Position numbers and translations under genes: made by a program
The notes under the pieces: generated by a model
What the model saw: only the letters and a program-made list of their open reading frames with translations
Database searches by the model: none
What the model was told of the DNA's origin: nothing
In this document: positions 26,245-38,311 of the stretch, one piece after another
How the letters are laid out: every line of letters starts with the position of its first letter
How positions within the stretch are numbered: the first letter of the stretch is position 1
From: Ailanthus altissimus
Lineage: Eukaryota > Streptophyta > Magnoliopsida > Sapindales > Simaroubaceae
Reading direction: 5' to 3'
Assembly: GCA_946807835.1 (NCBI GenBank)
Contig: OX327684.1
Span: forward strand, 12,920,501 to 12,984,500
DNA length: 64,000 nucleotides

Positions 26245-26570
26245 GAAACTGTAATCAATTTGACCATAATAAAAGAAGTTGCAAACTCCAATCTTCAACA
26301 AGCCAGATAATTGGGTAATTTAATTTATTGTTCATTTTATTTTTTGATTTACCAGGATATAATAATCAATATTTATTTCACAGTGACCACAGTCTTTAGC
26401 TAATGCTCTAACAAATTCAAGAACTACATATGCTGAAGCAAGTACTTCAGAGGGTCCACATAACATTTCAAGAAGACATTCAGAGCTCTTAAGAGGAGTT
26501 AGACACATTATAATGTTTAGAAGGAGGGACGGGGTAGAAGTAGCACAAATCAATCTTGAAAACATGGGTA
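26245..26570 (+). pseudogene. MULE transposase C-terminal zinc-knuckle remnant
   Basis: It reads QFDHNKRSCKLQ directly after the solo LTR, continuing MYYKMWKLC from before it. This matches the C-x-x-C-G-x-x-G-H-N-x-x-x-C end of MULE transposases. The rest is degenerate. Confidence 0.6.
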
Positions 26571-27517
26571 ATTCATTTTTAATTTTGTTGTTACATTACA
26601 TTTTTAATCTAATTACAAGGCCCACAACCAATTCCATAAAAAAATCCTAACATGAATAGTACTATAATTGTCAAAGTAGGAGGCCATTGTTTTGTCACTA
26701 AATCATTGATTACATGTCTTCTAATATAGGGTTTTTGATCTAGAGCATAAGCATTATAGGTGCTTTCCTTATGCCAAATGTGACTATTTTGATCTTAAAA
26801 AATTGCAGTTGCATTGAACTTTTCTGGTCAAGGCTTCCAAAATCTATAAAACTTGTATTTTTTTACGTATGCACCGAAATACAACTTATTTAATTTTTTT
26901 TCAGATTCTAATATTTCAATATATGCCCTTTAATTGCATTGACAAATTTTGCTTTGAAATTTTATCATGTGATAATTTATTCGATCAAAGCTGCTTTTAG
27001 ACCTGATTAATTGTCTGTTGGAGTTGAAGCTTTGCTACATGGTTGTAGATTTTTTATTTTTGTAAACTGATAACTACCAAGTCAGTGTTGTGATCATACG
27101 ATATTTTGGGATCTAAGATTGCTATTTGATAATTGTTGAGCTGTTTATTTTTTAGGGTTGATAAATATTTTTTGTAATTAGTGCATGTATTAAAGATGTT
27201 AACTTCTTGTGATTTCCTTTTGGGTTTTTTCTATTGTTAATAAAGAGCTTTAGCCTATTTATATAATAAAAAAAAATAAAAAATGGCCCTTGTTCATAGC
27301 TTAACACAATGGCTATAAACAACTCATAAAAAGGCTAAAATTAAGGGTAGAATCATAATTTTAAACCCTTGGAGATGCAGTAATGTTCACATGTTGGTGA
27401 GGCGTTGTTTAAAAGTTAAAAAAATATTTATGATGTGGTAGCCACTTTAAAGATCATAACCAATGTACATAATCATCAAGGGTAAAACTATTATTGTACC
27501 GAAATAACTATATATCT
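26571..27517 (+). other. MULE 3' non-coding portion
   Basis: AT-rich sequence between the transposase remnant and the right TIR. AATAAAGAG near 27238 could be the old poly(A) signal. I see no captured host gene. Confidence 0.5.
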
Positions 27518-27630
27518 ATGAACTGAAATGATAATTGATTAACGAAGAGGGACAAAATTAGATAATTCAAAACAACAGGGATAAAATTGGATATTAGGTC
27601 AAATTTTAGGGATAAAAATGTCTTTATTCC
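27518..27630 (-). repeat. Right TIR of the MULE
   Basis: It is the inverse of the left TIR; its reverse complement begins GGAATAAAGACATTTTTATC. AAATTTTATA follows it as the probable duplicated target. Confidence 0.65.
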
Positions 27631-28110
27631 AAATTTTATATACATTGTATAACATCTTATCTAAAATATTTTTTTATATCAAAAAGAAAATAAATTTAGA
27701 CAAGGCAACATTATTCATTTGTGATTCGTGATTGTGTAGCCTACATTAGCATTATCTATTTGCTTTTAGGTCTAGGGTTTGAAAATTACATACGTTGAAA
27801 TGTTACAATGTATAAATTTAAAAATCTTAGAGAATGTCAAAAGCCTTAACAAGGAATTTTAGGTGGAATCTTATATTTTTTAAAATCAATTTTTGAACTT
27901 TAAACTCTAAAAAAAATGAGAAATGTCTGTTTAATGTTATTTAAAAAAAAAAGTTAAATTTTGAAATACAAACAAACTTTTCGCTATGTTAATAGGGGCT
28001 AAATTGAAAATTATTTCTAATTCGCTAATTTATTTATAAAAAAATATTCTTAACAAAATTTGAAAAAGAAAATTTTTATTTATATAAAAAATAATATATA
28101 TTTAATAAGA
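27631..28110. other. AT-rich spacer
   Basis: I see no ORF, repeat border or family signature here beyond the MULE target duplication at its left edge. Confidence 0.5.
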
Positions 28111-28114
28111 GGTG

Positions 28115-28925
28115 TTAACCCTAAAATTTAATCAATTTGAGATCAACGAATTGAATTTATTGATGCTAAGAAAATAATTATTTGAGACTAAATAAAATAA
28201 CAAAGATGCAAAGAACAAGAGTTATAATGGTTTAGCCTAATTTAAGCCCACCCACTTTACCTAGCCTTTAAATCAACTGTTAACTCACTATTAAACAATG
28301 TTGGTATAATGAAAATATAGATAAAATAAAAAGAAGAATGAATACACTATCTTCCCTGTCTTTCCCCCAACCTTTTAGAGTATCTCCCCTTACTTTACGA
28401 ATATCTTCTTATTTATAGGCATTCATTAATTGTTGAGTCGAATTTTAACTAGGGAAAGCTATTTTTCTTTTCCTTTTTGAGTATGTTTATGGATTGCTAA
28501 GGATTATCCTTAGGGATATTTTAGATTCCAAGAATCTCATATTTGAGGATAGTCCTTATTTTTAAAGTGATTATTCTTAATCTTTGGTCTTCATTAAAAG
28601 TTCTTAGTCTTATGTTCCCCTCCATTTAAGGAAGTGTGATTAGTCTCTATGAGATTGATGTGCCGGTCTACTCATGCTAATCAAAACAAGCGGCCTGCTT
28701 GCTCTATGATGCGTTATGAAATACAACATGTTTATACTTTTGAGGTTAATGCTTTGTGAAAACTTGAGTTGCGTTATATCATCCTCTGGATTCTTTTGTA
28801 AAATGTCCTAATTATGTTTGAGAGTTATGGGTTGCTTAAGGTTTATAGGCTGAGTTAGCCTCCATAAAAGTGAGCTTTGGGTTAAAATCTAAGGGAGAAA
28901 CAAAAGTCTCTCAGTTTTTAGTATT
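28115..28925 (-). repeat. Dispersed LTR-like repeat, copy 1
   Basis: About 0.8 kb is shared with 61675-62425 in the same orientation, for example ACAAAGATGCAAAGAA, GAAGAATGAATACACT and CTTCTTATTTATAGGCATTC. Read on the minus strand, both copies keep a TATAAATAAG box (28408-28417 here), so it is probably a minus-oriented LTR or short non-autonomous element. I could not define TG...CA ends or a target duplication. Confidence 0.6.
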
Positions 28926-29059
28926 AATTTATTGATACTAGAAACTTTGTAATAGTTCTTTAGATCAAAAACATCTCCTCAATTTTTACTCATTGAGTTC
29001 CTTGGTAATGGAGTGCTCTTGATATATCTTCTTTGGGCATTATATGACATAAGAATGAG

Positions 29060-31512
29060 TGTTAATAAAATTAGGGTGCATACATATGGGATTGTGTTCA
29101 TCATTACAAAACATGCATTATATACTAGAAACTCCAAAAATCTAGTTTCCTAAGCGATAAACACAATAAATTTTTTATATTACCTCATAAATGAAATTAC
29201 AAGGGTTTAATGAGAATTATCTTAACAAGCCTTTAGAATTTGATGAACCAGAGTCCCACCTTGAAATGTGCTTGTTGTAAATTCTAGCTCCCAACTTGGT
29301 GGGCTTGAGAAGTCTAGAATAACAACTTGATTCCAGTAAATGATTCACCACTTGAACCCTAGTTTAACTCTTAAACTAAAAGCGTAACTCCTTAAACTAT
29401 TTGTTAACTACAAGCTTTAGATGACCTTGGTTCTATTTTAATATTTAAACAACCAAAATCATCATATTATTGCAAGTAATTTGTTTGGCCTTTGTGAAAA
29501 GAAAAAGAAGAAATTAAGTGTCGTCTCTTAGCTCTTGAAAATTCCTCCAACACTTTTATGGAACAACACAAAGCTTTTCTCTCTTCTCATTTCTTGAATG
29601 GCCGTGTATCACCATTACACAAAAAAGCATAATTACTCTTTTTAATTTGCATCCATTTTTCCTCTAATAATTTAAGCATAATGCCCCTACAAGGCATGGC
29701 AACCATTGCCTTGTTATTTCCCTTTGTTTTCATTTCAATTATTTATAATAAACAAATAAAATAAAACACATGGAGTTGAGTAGATGAGGTGGCCAAATTT
29801 TGTGATCCAAAATTGTGAAACAATTTCAATTTTTTGGCCCCATAATTCATGGTGTCAAATAGCTTTGCTTATGTTACAATTTTTTACAATAAACAATTGA
29901 TAAAAGCTAATAATGTAGGTGTGTTGGCCGAATTACACAAAGTGAAGAGGAAATAATTTTTCTTTCTTATATAACACATTTTGGCCCTACTTCTTACTTG
30001 CTCATTTGCATTTGTCTTTGATATATTTACATTAAACAAATAAAAGCCTAACAATGTGTGAGTGATGGTTGAATTTCACAAGAAGAAAAGGAAACAATTT
30101 TCATTTCTTGTATGTCACATATTGGCCTCACTTGTAAAAATTGGCATGCTTCATTATTTTCAATTGTTTATTTAATCAAATTAAATACAAATGAAACACA
30201 TGCATAATGAAATAAACAATATTTGTTTGACTTAATTAAAATAATAATATTTAATATTATAATAAATATTATTTTATTCAATAAATAATTTAATGAATAT
30301 AATAATGATCTTACTTGTCCAACAAGTAAGGTCATTTTGGTAATTTGTAAGTTAAACAATAATTGGCCTACAATGTGTCACATGTCATCATCTTATTGGT
30401 CAATAACTATTGTTAACTAATTGATGTACTTAACTCTTGACATGTGCACATCCCAAAAGATACTGAAACAAATGTCCGGTCTACTGGAATTTACTGGATT
30501 GAACTATTCAATCAGGTACACTGTCCATGTGCACAACGAATACACTTTATATTACGGGACTCCCTAAATTTACGCCTAATTTGTCTAACGGAACTATTAT
30601 GTGAGTCCGAGATCGATGCCCTACGCACATTTCACAGATATTACAAATCAGCGCAGTAGACCATACAAGTTGAGCTCATCACGCATACATATAATTCTTC
30701 CACCATTTATATCTTGAAAGAGCAGGGATATTGATCATCACTGTCAAATCCCATGCGCTCATCCATGAACTTATCTTCAGACATGTATCTCGATAAACAA
30801 TATACGCAAACACCATTGCAATATTGTTTAACCCTGTGGGAGACTCTTTTTTTGGGTTTATTGCTTATGGCCATAAGTCTTTCTGAGATACAGTCTCGAA
30901 GAATCCTGAGATACAACTCACCCATATGAGCTGACGGATACCATATCTGCATACACCAGACTTCATAAGCATTGGACCATACCCAAGGACACATAGCGGT
31001 CAGACCATGAAAGATCTCTGACATATATGGACCCAAAGCATGATGGATCATTCACAAGTCCACGTGGCGCTCAGGTCAAAGGACTACGTACACTACTCAA
31101 CTCGAGTGGACCAACTATTAACGGCTTCATGGGATGTCTATTGAGGTCCTCATTGAGCTTGTTCGGTATTTAGTCTTCATTAAATACCCGTATGTCATAC
31201 ACTAATCTATAATCAAAGATATGGTTGTAGACTGATCTATAATCAAAGGTTTCACCGACAGACCCGTATCGGTGAATTAGATCAAGAACACTATGTTTGA
31301 GAATAGACATGTATAATAACATTTCTTTTAGCACTGGTCTAAACTTCTTTAGGCCAGATCTGAACTCCTTCAAATCATACAATGTCTGTAGCGTAACAAG
31401 TATTGTACCATTTAATTAATGAAATTAGCAATTTAATAAAATGTACTGTATAAATATCATAAAATAAAATATTCATACAAAATGGGATAACACGTAAGCA
31501 CAAATCCTAACA
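29060..31512 (-). mobile_element. Solo LTR, reverse orientation
   Basis: On the plus strand it begins TGTTAATAAAATTAGG and ends GCACAAATCCTAACA, so its own strand reads TGTTAGGATTTGTGC. Flanks ATGAG (29055-29059) and ATAAG (31513-31517) are a probable TSD with one change. The interior matches the other TGTTAGG LTRs, for example the block around 30530-31080. Confidence 0.75.
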
Positions 31513-31517
31513 ATAAG

Positions 31518-32523
31518 TGCTTACGTGGTTGTCAAATTATGCGGCTTGGATTTTTTATTTTTGAAATTGGCTCATATATTATTTTCATTTAATGATGAGT
31601 GATTCTTTGAAGAAAAGAAATGCATTAATAAGTAGTTAGGAAATAGTTGTGTCCCTTTGCATACCCATTGATGTAGCCAAATCTTAAATCTCGCGAGCCG
31701 ATTGAACGGTTGAGGCAAAAGAAACTGAAGTATTGTTGCCAATTGAAAAGATGTTTACTCTATGAGAACATGTTAAGTATTAACTATTGAATTTGAAATC
31801 AACGACTATAATAGTTTTGATCCCTCTATAAATAAGAGCTATCATTCTATTTTTTTTCATTTTTTTTCCATTTAACCTTTGTAGAAAAAGAACGATGGCT
31901 TTGTGTTTTTAAAGGGGAACACTGTAACTCATAGTTTGAGCAACCTATCTTTGAAAGAATCTTCACTTAAATAAGTTTTTTTTCTTCACTTTCTAGTGCC
32001 ATTGATGTTGTTCTTATTATATTGACTTCACTTTCTAGTGCCATTGATGTTGTTCTTATTATATTGACTTTTGCTTATAATGTCTTTATGAGTTCATAAT
32101 GCAAATATTGAGTGTTCGACTTAGTAGTTAGCCTGAGTCATCAGTCAATAGGATTTCTCTAATAAATTATATGTTTCCCTCTTATTTAGGTGCATAAATC
32201 ATGTCCCTTATAGAGGACTCTTATAACATATTTAGTCGTGAACCCGACGATGCCAGTGGACTCAATTACTAAGAGTACCTTAACCTGAGATATAGACAAT
32301 ACAAATATTCAGGAGGTTCAAGGGCCTCCCCTAGTTATTAGGGGACCATCTCGATAGGGGAACCCTATATAATTCTTTGGGGATCTTATTGATTCTAAGT
32401 AGACTTCTAGTGAGGTGGTGCCTTAAGAACAATTATATACCTCTGGTTAATCTAGTAAGTCAAAAAAATAGAAAAAGAAACCCACTTTAAAAGTAGGATA
32501 GGAGATTCCCTTTGAGTTGAATT
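31518..32523 (+). other. Unclassified sequence with degenerate coding traces
   Basis: It contains an exact 42-bp tandem duplication (31984-32067). From about 32200 a degenerate plus-strand reading (MSLIEDSYNIFSREPDD) runs up to the LTR insertion at 32524 and resumes after it at 34857. I do not recognise the first half. Confidence 0.4.
31984..32067 (+). repeat. Perfect 42-bp tandem duplication
   Basis: Two identical 42-base units, 31984-32025 and 32026-32067, begin CTTCACTTTCTAGTGCC. The absence of any difference in a decayed neighbourhood suggests a recent event. Confidence 0.9.
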
Positions 32524-34851
32524 TGTGGAGTGTGATGTTTCATGGGTTCATGCATATGCTATGTGTTCATTACAATGAAATTTATGTATCTCACAAATAT
32601 ATATTACGCAGCAGAACTAGAAATCTAATTTCCTCATGTAATAAATACATACTGAAATTTAAGTTTTCATTACACTAATGAGATTGAGAATCACCTTGGA
32701 AGCCTTTGGAAGAGGTTTCCAAACTTGAGCTCACCTTAAAGTGTTCTCTTTTACAATTTTAAATTCTAACTTGGTAGGCTTGGAATGCTAGAATAGTAGC
32801 TTTTATTTTATGGGATTTTCTAAAACAACTTTTGCTTTGGTTATTTCAATTTTGGGTGAGACAATAGGATTTGGAAGAAAAAAGCAACACTTGCTTTTTC
32901 TCATCTTCTCCTCTTCACCAAGAGTAGTTGTTTCTCTCTCTTACAAAAATTTATGAACATAACTTTTTTGTCTACCTTTTACGTAACATAGTCTAACCTT
33001 TTTACATAAAGGATAAAAGCCAAAAACTATTTTTTTTTTCTTATTCTTACCAACATGGACAAACACTTTCTCAAGCATTTAACAAAATATCTCTTAAATT
33101 TTTTATTATTTTAAGTCATCAAAAGTACACTTGTCACAATCTTAAACAATGTGTTCTTTTCGATAAACAAAATTTATCCAATAATCTTCATTAAGATAAT
33201 AAGACCATTGTAAAAAGAGACAAGTGTCCAATTATTTATTACAATAAGACCATTGTAAAAAGAGACAACTTATCTAATAAACTTTAATAAAATAATTACG
33301 TTCATGATAGTGTCCAACACTTGTCACCATCCTACACTAATGCTTAACCATTAAGCATTTTTAGAATAATCAAGTACAAGACAATTGTCCAACACTTGTG
33401 CAAGTACTATTCAAAAGTTTAATCTTTAATTCTTAATGATGCGTCAAATTCTAACAATTAGAATTTGATACATTTCCAATTTAAGAGGTGCCAATAACAA
33501 ATTCTACTCACCCATAGTCTCTTTTTGATCGAACTCTTCGATCAAGGACGCCATATTTTGAGAAGTCCTAATAACGAGCTCTATCATTAGATCAAACTCT
33601 TTGATCGTGAACTGTCCATCTCAAGAAGTCTTAAAATCTAACTCATCTATAATATCCTCAGATCGAACCCTTCGAACAAGGGCGCTACTCCAGTGCTCAA
33701 CAAGTACATTTCATATTGTAAGACTCTCTAGGTCCATGTCTAATTTTTCATATAGAATTTATCTATATGTCTATGACCAATGCCCCTCCAACACACGTTA
33801 CGGATATTACAAAGCAGAACGTTGAACCATACAAGTTAAGGTTAAAATATATACGTATAATTCTTCTATCACCTATATCCTTGAAAGAGCAGATACATAG
33901 ATCTTCACTGTAAAATCTTTATTTGCTCGACCGTGAACTTATTTCAAATTCATATTTCTGTAAATGATATTCGTAAACACTTTTATCATATTGTTATTCC
34001 ACAGAAAACTCTTTTTCGGGTTTAATTCTTATAGCCATAAGACTTTTTGAAATACAATCTTGGAGCATCAGGATATACAACTCATTCATATGAGTTGACG
34101 GATCCTAAATCTATGCACATCAGACTCTTTAAGCATCAAACCATACTCAGCGATACCCAACGGTTAAACCATGAAAGGTATCTAACATATGCTGAGCCAA
34201 AGTATAGTGGTTCACTCACAAGCCCACTGTTGCACTCATGTCAAAAGACCATGAATACTACTCAACTAGAGAAGACCTTCTATTAATGACTTTATAGGAT
34301 GTCTATTAGAGGTCCTTGTGAGTCTGTTCAATACCCAGTCCTAACTGAATACCCGCATGCCTATACGAGCTTCTATTAAGCTCATGGCCTGCTAAGACTA
34401 ACCATTTGGACCATTTTGATATAGACATACACTGATCTAAATAAAACATTTTACCGATTTACCCATATCTGCAAAATAGATCAAGAACGAGGAGTTCGAG
34501 AACTTACTGTATAATGACATTTTCTAGTACTACTTGTAACTATGTCATTACTAATATATTTTCAGGCCATTGTCCTATTTTAGACAAAGTTTTTAACTCT
34601 TGGAATTTGCTAACTCCTATAACCCACTAACTCTAAGCATTTATAACTCTTAGCATCGCTAACTCTTAGCGCCGACCTAAACTCCTTTAGATCAAATTTA
34701 AACTCTTTTAGAATATACACTGTCTAAAATGTTACAAGCATCTTACTCTTTAATAAATATAATAAGCGATTTAATAAAATATCAATTGTATAAGTGTTAC
34801 AAAATAAATATTCATACAAAATGGGATGACACATAAGCATAAATTCCAACA
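32524..34851 (-). mobile_element. Solo LTR, reverse orientation
   Basis: On the plus strand it runs TGTGGAGTGTGATG to AAATTCCAACA. GAATT (32519-32523) and GGATT (34852-34856) form a probable TSD with one change. The middle matches the related LTRs, for example the ACTCAACT and GCATCAGGATATACAACTCA segments. The left border is the least certain part. Confidence 0.68.
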
Positions 34852-34856
34852 GGATT

Positions 34857-35345
34857 GCTCTTTTATATCCTTTACATGTCTTAAGAATGACATCTTGTGG
34901 CCTTGAGAGAGATATATGAGATACCCACCTCTACCACTCTTAGGTCCCTCAAGAGGGTGATTATATGAGTAGGTCCCCGTGTGGGAGGTGACTTTGATTT
35001 TAGACTTTTTCAGTTTATGCTTGAGGTTACCCCTTCAGTCTTACTTTGTGTACTTGCTCACACATTTAAATCTTGCACCCTATCAACTCGGTTTGAATTC
35101 ATAGAGGGTATTATCTAGTCTGAGAGTAATGTGGACAAAGGATGGATATAATAATCCCATTCTCACCTTTGCAGAATTTCAATAATTATATTAGTGCAAA
35201 GCTAATGCAAATAACCAGAAAATGTTTTACTACTTCTCTACTTATAACAGTGAAAAGAAACACTCCCATATTCAAGACTTTCCATCCAATAACCATAATT
35301 GAACAAATTTTACGATTTTTGTTGGCAGGGAGTAGAGCCATGAGT
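34857..35345 (+). pseudogene. Degenerate ORF, possibly a Transposase_28-type retroelement protein
   Basis: Broken plus-strand frames read LREIYEIPTSTTLRSLKR near 34905-34960, then FRLFQFMLEVTPSVLLCVL near 35000, then a segment ending NFTIFVGREYSHE near 35300. The L-x-E-x-Y-x-IP start and the W/N-x-x-FFV-like end resemble the plant 'putative gypsy-type transposon' proteins (Transposase_28). It is the likely continuation of 32200-32523 across the solo LTR. The family call is weak. Confidence 0.35.
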
Positions 35346-35952
35346 GTGTAGGAATATTTGGCCCTTTTTTTTATCCTTAGTTTTTCGTTATCCCTTCACC
35401 GTGTTTTGTGCTCTCTAATGTGGATTTTAGGATAATATTTTTAATTCTGTTTATGATGAAGAAACTTTTTGGACTTGAAAGCCCAAGCTATCTTTAAAAG
35501 AGGAAGATCAATTTAAGTAATCTAGGAAGCATGGGGAATTTATAAAAGAGCTTTCTTTTAAAGATAGCTTGGAACACACAGGCTTGATCACCAAATCGTC
35601 CAAGTTGCCGAAACAGATAAGAGGAGAAATAAATACTCTATTTTACTTTATGCATTAGTCTATTAATCTCTTTTATACTCTGATCTTTATTTAGCTTTTC
35701 TTTTTTGGCAAAAGTGGATCCTGGTAATAGCAATTGATAGCACCCCCACATTTTTTAGACTATTGGCCTAAACAAAAGAACAAAGAGGCTTTTTCAAGTT
35801 CTTGATTTGGGTGAAAGGGGTGGTTCAAGCAATGAACCCATGGGCAATAGTTCAAGGTGCTCATCTTCTAATGGGAGGGAAAGATCTACTGATCCTTTGG
35901 TGCCTCTTCCAAAGATCTTGGTGGATCTGCAGGACCATCCGTCCATGCATTA
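35346..35952. other. Unclassified sequence left of gypsy-A
   Basis: It includes a short Ser/Arg-rich open stretch (35807-35950, SSRCSSSNGRERSTDPL) that may be the tail of the preceding retroelement remnant. AAGATAGCTTGG occurs twice, in inverted and direct context, near 35487 and 35560. I see no supported gene. Confidence 0.35.
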
Positions 35953-36441
35953 TGTCACGCCTCAAGTATTTTCAAGCAATTCTTTGAACACTTGGTAAGC
36001 AATAAAACCTCGTAGAGGCTATATGGGCTGCTGAAGTGGTTCACGGGCCAGAGCTTCTAGAAGACCCGCTGATATTGGTGAAGATCTGGGCCAAGCCTGC
36101 GAGTTATTAGGGTTGTTAACCCCTATTTGGAAATAGAATATTCTATAGCATATCTGATGACGTCGAGGAATATTCTGTGGTATATTATTCCATCTTGTAT
36201 GTACACTGTTGAATCATTTAGATCTCAGTTGTCGATCATATAGAGCTATTAATATATAAGTAGGAGACCTTCAGTTGTACAAAACACAACGCAATCTTAT
36301 AGCTTGTATTTTCTTCAGCAATATAGAGAGTTTTTTCTCAAACACCTTGTAAGTGTGTTTCTTCTTTTCTTTGTATGGTTTTTTAGGTTGCTTAATGCAT
36401 AACTCGTCTAAAGCCACACGGTTCTTAAAAGGTCTGTGACA
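35953..36441 (+). repeat. 5' LTR of gypsy-A
   Basis: It begins TGTCACGCCTCAAG and ends GGTCTGTGACA, 489 bp, homologous to the gypsy-B LTRs. A TATA-like run (TAATATATAAG) lies near 36250-36260. GAATATTC palindromes lie at 36136-36143 and 36168-36175, and TGACGTCG at 36158-36165. Confidence 0.8.
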
Positions 36442-36468
36442 TTTGATATCAAAGCAAGTTCAAAGAGG

Positions 36469-37610
36469 ATGGGGAAAGATACTACAATATCGTCGCAATT
36501 GACTGAAAAGAGGGGTATGGAACCCAAAGTTAAGAGGCACGACAGTGTACCTCGAGACAAGTCTGTTGATCTAGGCCATGAGTTGGGGAACATGGTAAAA
36601 ATGCTCAGTCGAACTGTGAGAAAGGCAACGGATCATCTCAGAGAGTTGAAGCAGTAAGCAGAGAAGCTCGAGGTGGGACTCGACACTCAAAGGGACGAGC
36701 TGCACTCCCTCATTGACATATCCATCGAGAGTTATGCTGATCGGCAACATGACTGGATCAAGGCTTTTCAAGAGAAGGTATACACCACTATGGACAAAGT
36801 TCAAGCCCAAGTAGATGAGCTATATAGAAAGTTTGATACAATCAAGGAGGATGTGGTATTATACAAGCAAATGGGGCTATTATTGCACAATGACGCCAAG
36901 TGTTGAGGCTCCTAAACCAAAGGAGTTCAGCGGCAAGCAGAACGCCAAGGAGCTCAATAATTACTTTTGATAAATGGAAAGATACTATGATGCCATGGGT
37001 GTGCGGGACAAAGATAAGGTAAATACCACAACTTTATATCTTTTCGATCATACAATTCGGTGGCACAAGAAAAGTGGGGAGATACGTAAGGTATTCGTAC
37101 AATTAACACTTGGACAGAATTACAACGGGAGCTGAAGCACCAGTTCTATGTATAGCGTACGACGTTTGAAAGTGGTTAAATGAATTAAAGCAAACTAAGT
37201 CTATCAACGAGTACATGGTGGAGTACTCCCTCATAATGCTAAAAATCCCCACATGAGCGAAGAGGACTTATTGTTCAATTTCTTAGATGGGTTGCAAATA
37301 TGGGCATCTAATGAATTAAAGTGGCGTTGGGTGACGAGAATATCCGACGCTCTTACATTGACAAAAACGCTCATGGATTACCGCAAGGGGGACTCAAGAA
37401 ATTCTAAGAATTTGAGACCCCAATCACAGCAAAGGTGGGGGCGCCAAAGAGTTTCATTCTCCAGAGGATGAGGAGAAAAGTAAGCCGCCCAAGTAGGAAA
37501 AGCAGAAGCGTAACGGCCATAGAGGAAATGGATCAAAGACAAACTGTTTCCTTTTCGATCAAGATCATTGGGTCAAGGACTGTCCGAAGAAGAAGGCTCT
37601 CAATGTCATG
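36469..37610 (+). pseudogene. gypsy-A gag (degenerate)
   Basis: The frame starts MGKDTTISSQLTEKRGMEPK, matching the gypsy-B gag start. It continues through a coiled-coil-like stretch (36600-36900), a Retrotrans_gag segment (SEEDLLFNFLDGLQIWASNE near 37253-37330) and a nucleocapsid zinc knuckle whose first Cys region is damaged (FDQDHWVKDCPKKK near 37550-37600). Several stops and shifts are present. Confidence 0.75.
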
Positions 37611-38140
37611 TGTCACGGACTGATTTCTCAAACCCGCGTGGCCTAAGACACTCTTCAAGTGCTAAGCAGCCTACAAGGTCCAATAAACCAAAGAAAGAAA
37701 TGAAGAAAAAGCACACCAAGTGTTTGAGAGAATGCTCTCGTATTTTATTACTAAAGAGAGATTACAAAGCTATAGAATTACGAGCTTGAATATTTCTACA
37801 ATTTAGAGGATGGTTTCTCAAATAAGAGCTCCATCTATTTATAGCTAAAGCTATATATAATGGATGGCTAGGATTTACTCTAATCCAATGGTCCACATCT
37901 AAAGTGGAGAATATCCAAAGGAATATTCTAAAGATGCTACCTACCACAAGAATATCTCAAGGAATATGCTATTTCTAGAATATTCTCCCACCTACCACAT
38001 ATATGTGGCTTTAACCCAAGTCAATTAGGCCTTCTAGAAACTCTAGCCCATATAACACACAATTGGCTAAATACCCTCTTGGTGGTCTTGTCATGCACTA
38101 AATGTTCAAGTAAATGCTTGAGCATATTTAAGGCATGACA
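37611..38140 (-). repeat. 3' LTR of gypsy-B with TATA box and HSE-like motifs
   Basis: The LTR reads TGTCATGCC...CAGTCCGTGACA on its own strand. A TATAAATA box lies at 37843-37836. Upstream of it are GAATATTC-TA-AAG (37921-37933) and TTCTAGAATATTC (37973-37985), the latter a perfect three-unit heat-shock-element consensus. Confidence 0.85.
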
Positions 38141-38311
38141 TTCTCCCCCACCAAATTCACGCTCGCGTCTTCACTGGAACTTGCGCACCCTGTTCTTCAA
38201 ACTCTGGCTGTGCGCTCTTATGTTCCAAGCGTGCTCTCCCATCGGACAACCCTTTCCACTTAATAAAGTACTTAAGGCTCATCCTAAGTTTCTCACATTT
38301 GCCATGGCATG
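38141..38311 (-). pseudogene. gypsy-B chromodomain end and polypurine tract
   Basis: On the minus strand an open stretch reads KYFIKWKGLSDGRARLE and ends VPVKTRA-stop. The Y-x-x-KWKG core is the C-terminal chromodomain that chromovirus integrases use to target chromatin. GGTGGGGGAGAA at 38154-38141 is the polypurine tract next to the 3' LTR. The domain was separated from the integrase by the Athila insertion at 38312. Confidence 0.8.

Larger units (their letters stand above)
10769..27630 (+). mobile_element. Mutator-like element (MULE), interrupted by two LTR-element insertions
   Basis: Terminal inverted repeats of about 105-113 bp bound this region: 10769-10872 on the left and 27518-27630 on the right. 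Shared TIR words include AAAATTTGGTCTAATACC against AAAATTTGACCTAATATCC. Flanking sequence gives a near-perfect 9-bp duplication, AAATTTATA at 10760-10768 against AAATTTTATA at 27631-27640. Removing the copia element (12829-22740) and the solo LTR (24238-26244) with their duplications leaves about 4.9 kb, a normal autonomous MULE size. The decayed transposase between the TIRs is plus-strand. The outer borders are inferred by eye from diverged repeats. Confidence 0.72.
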
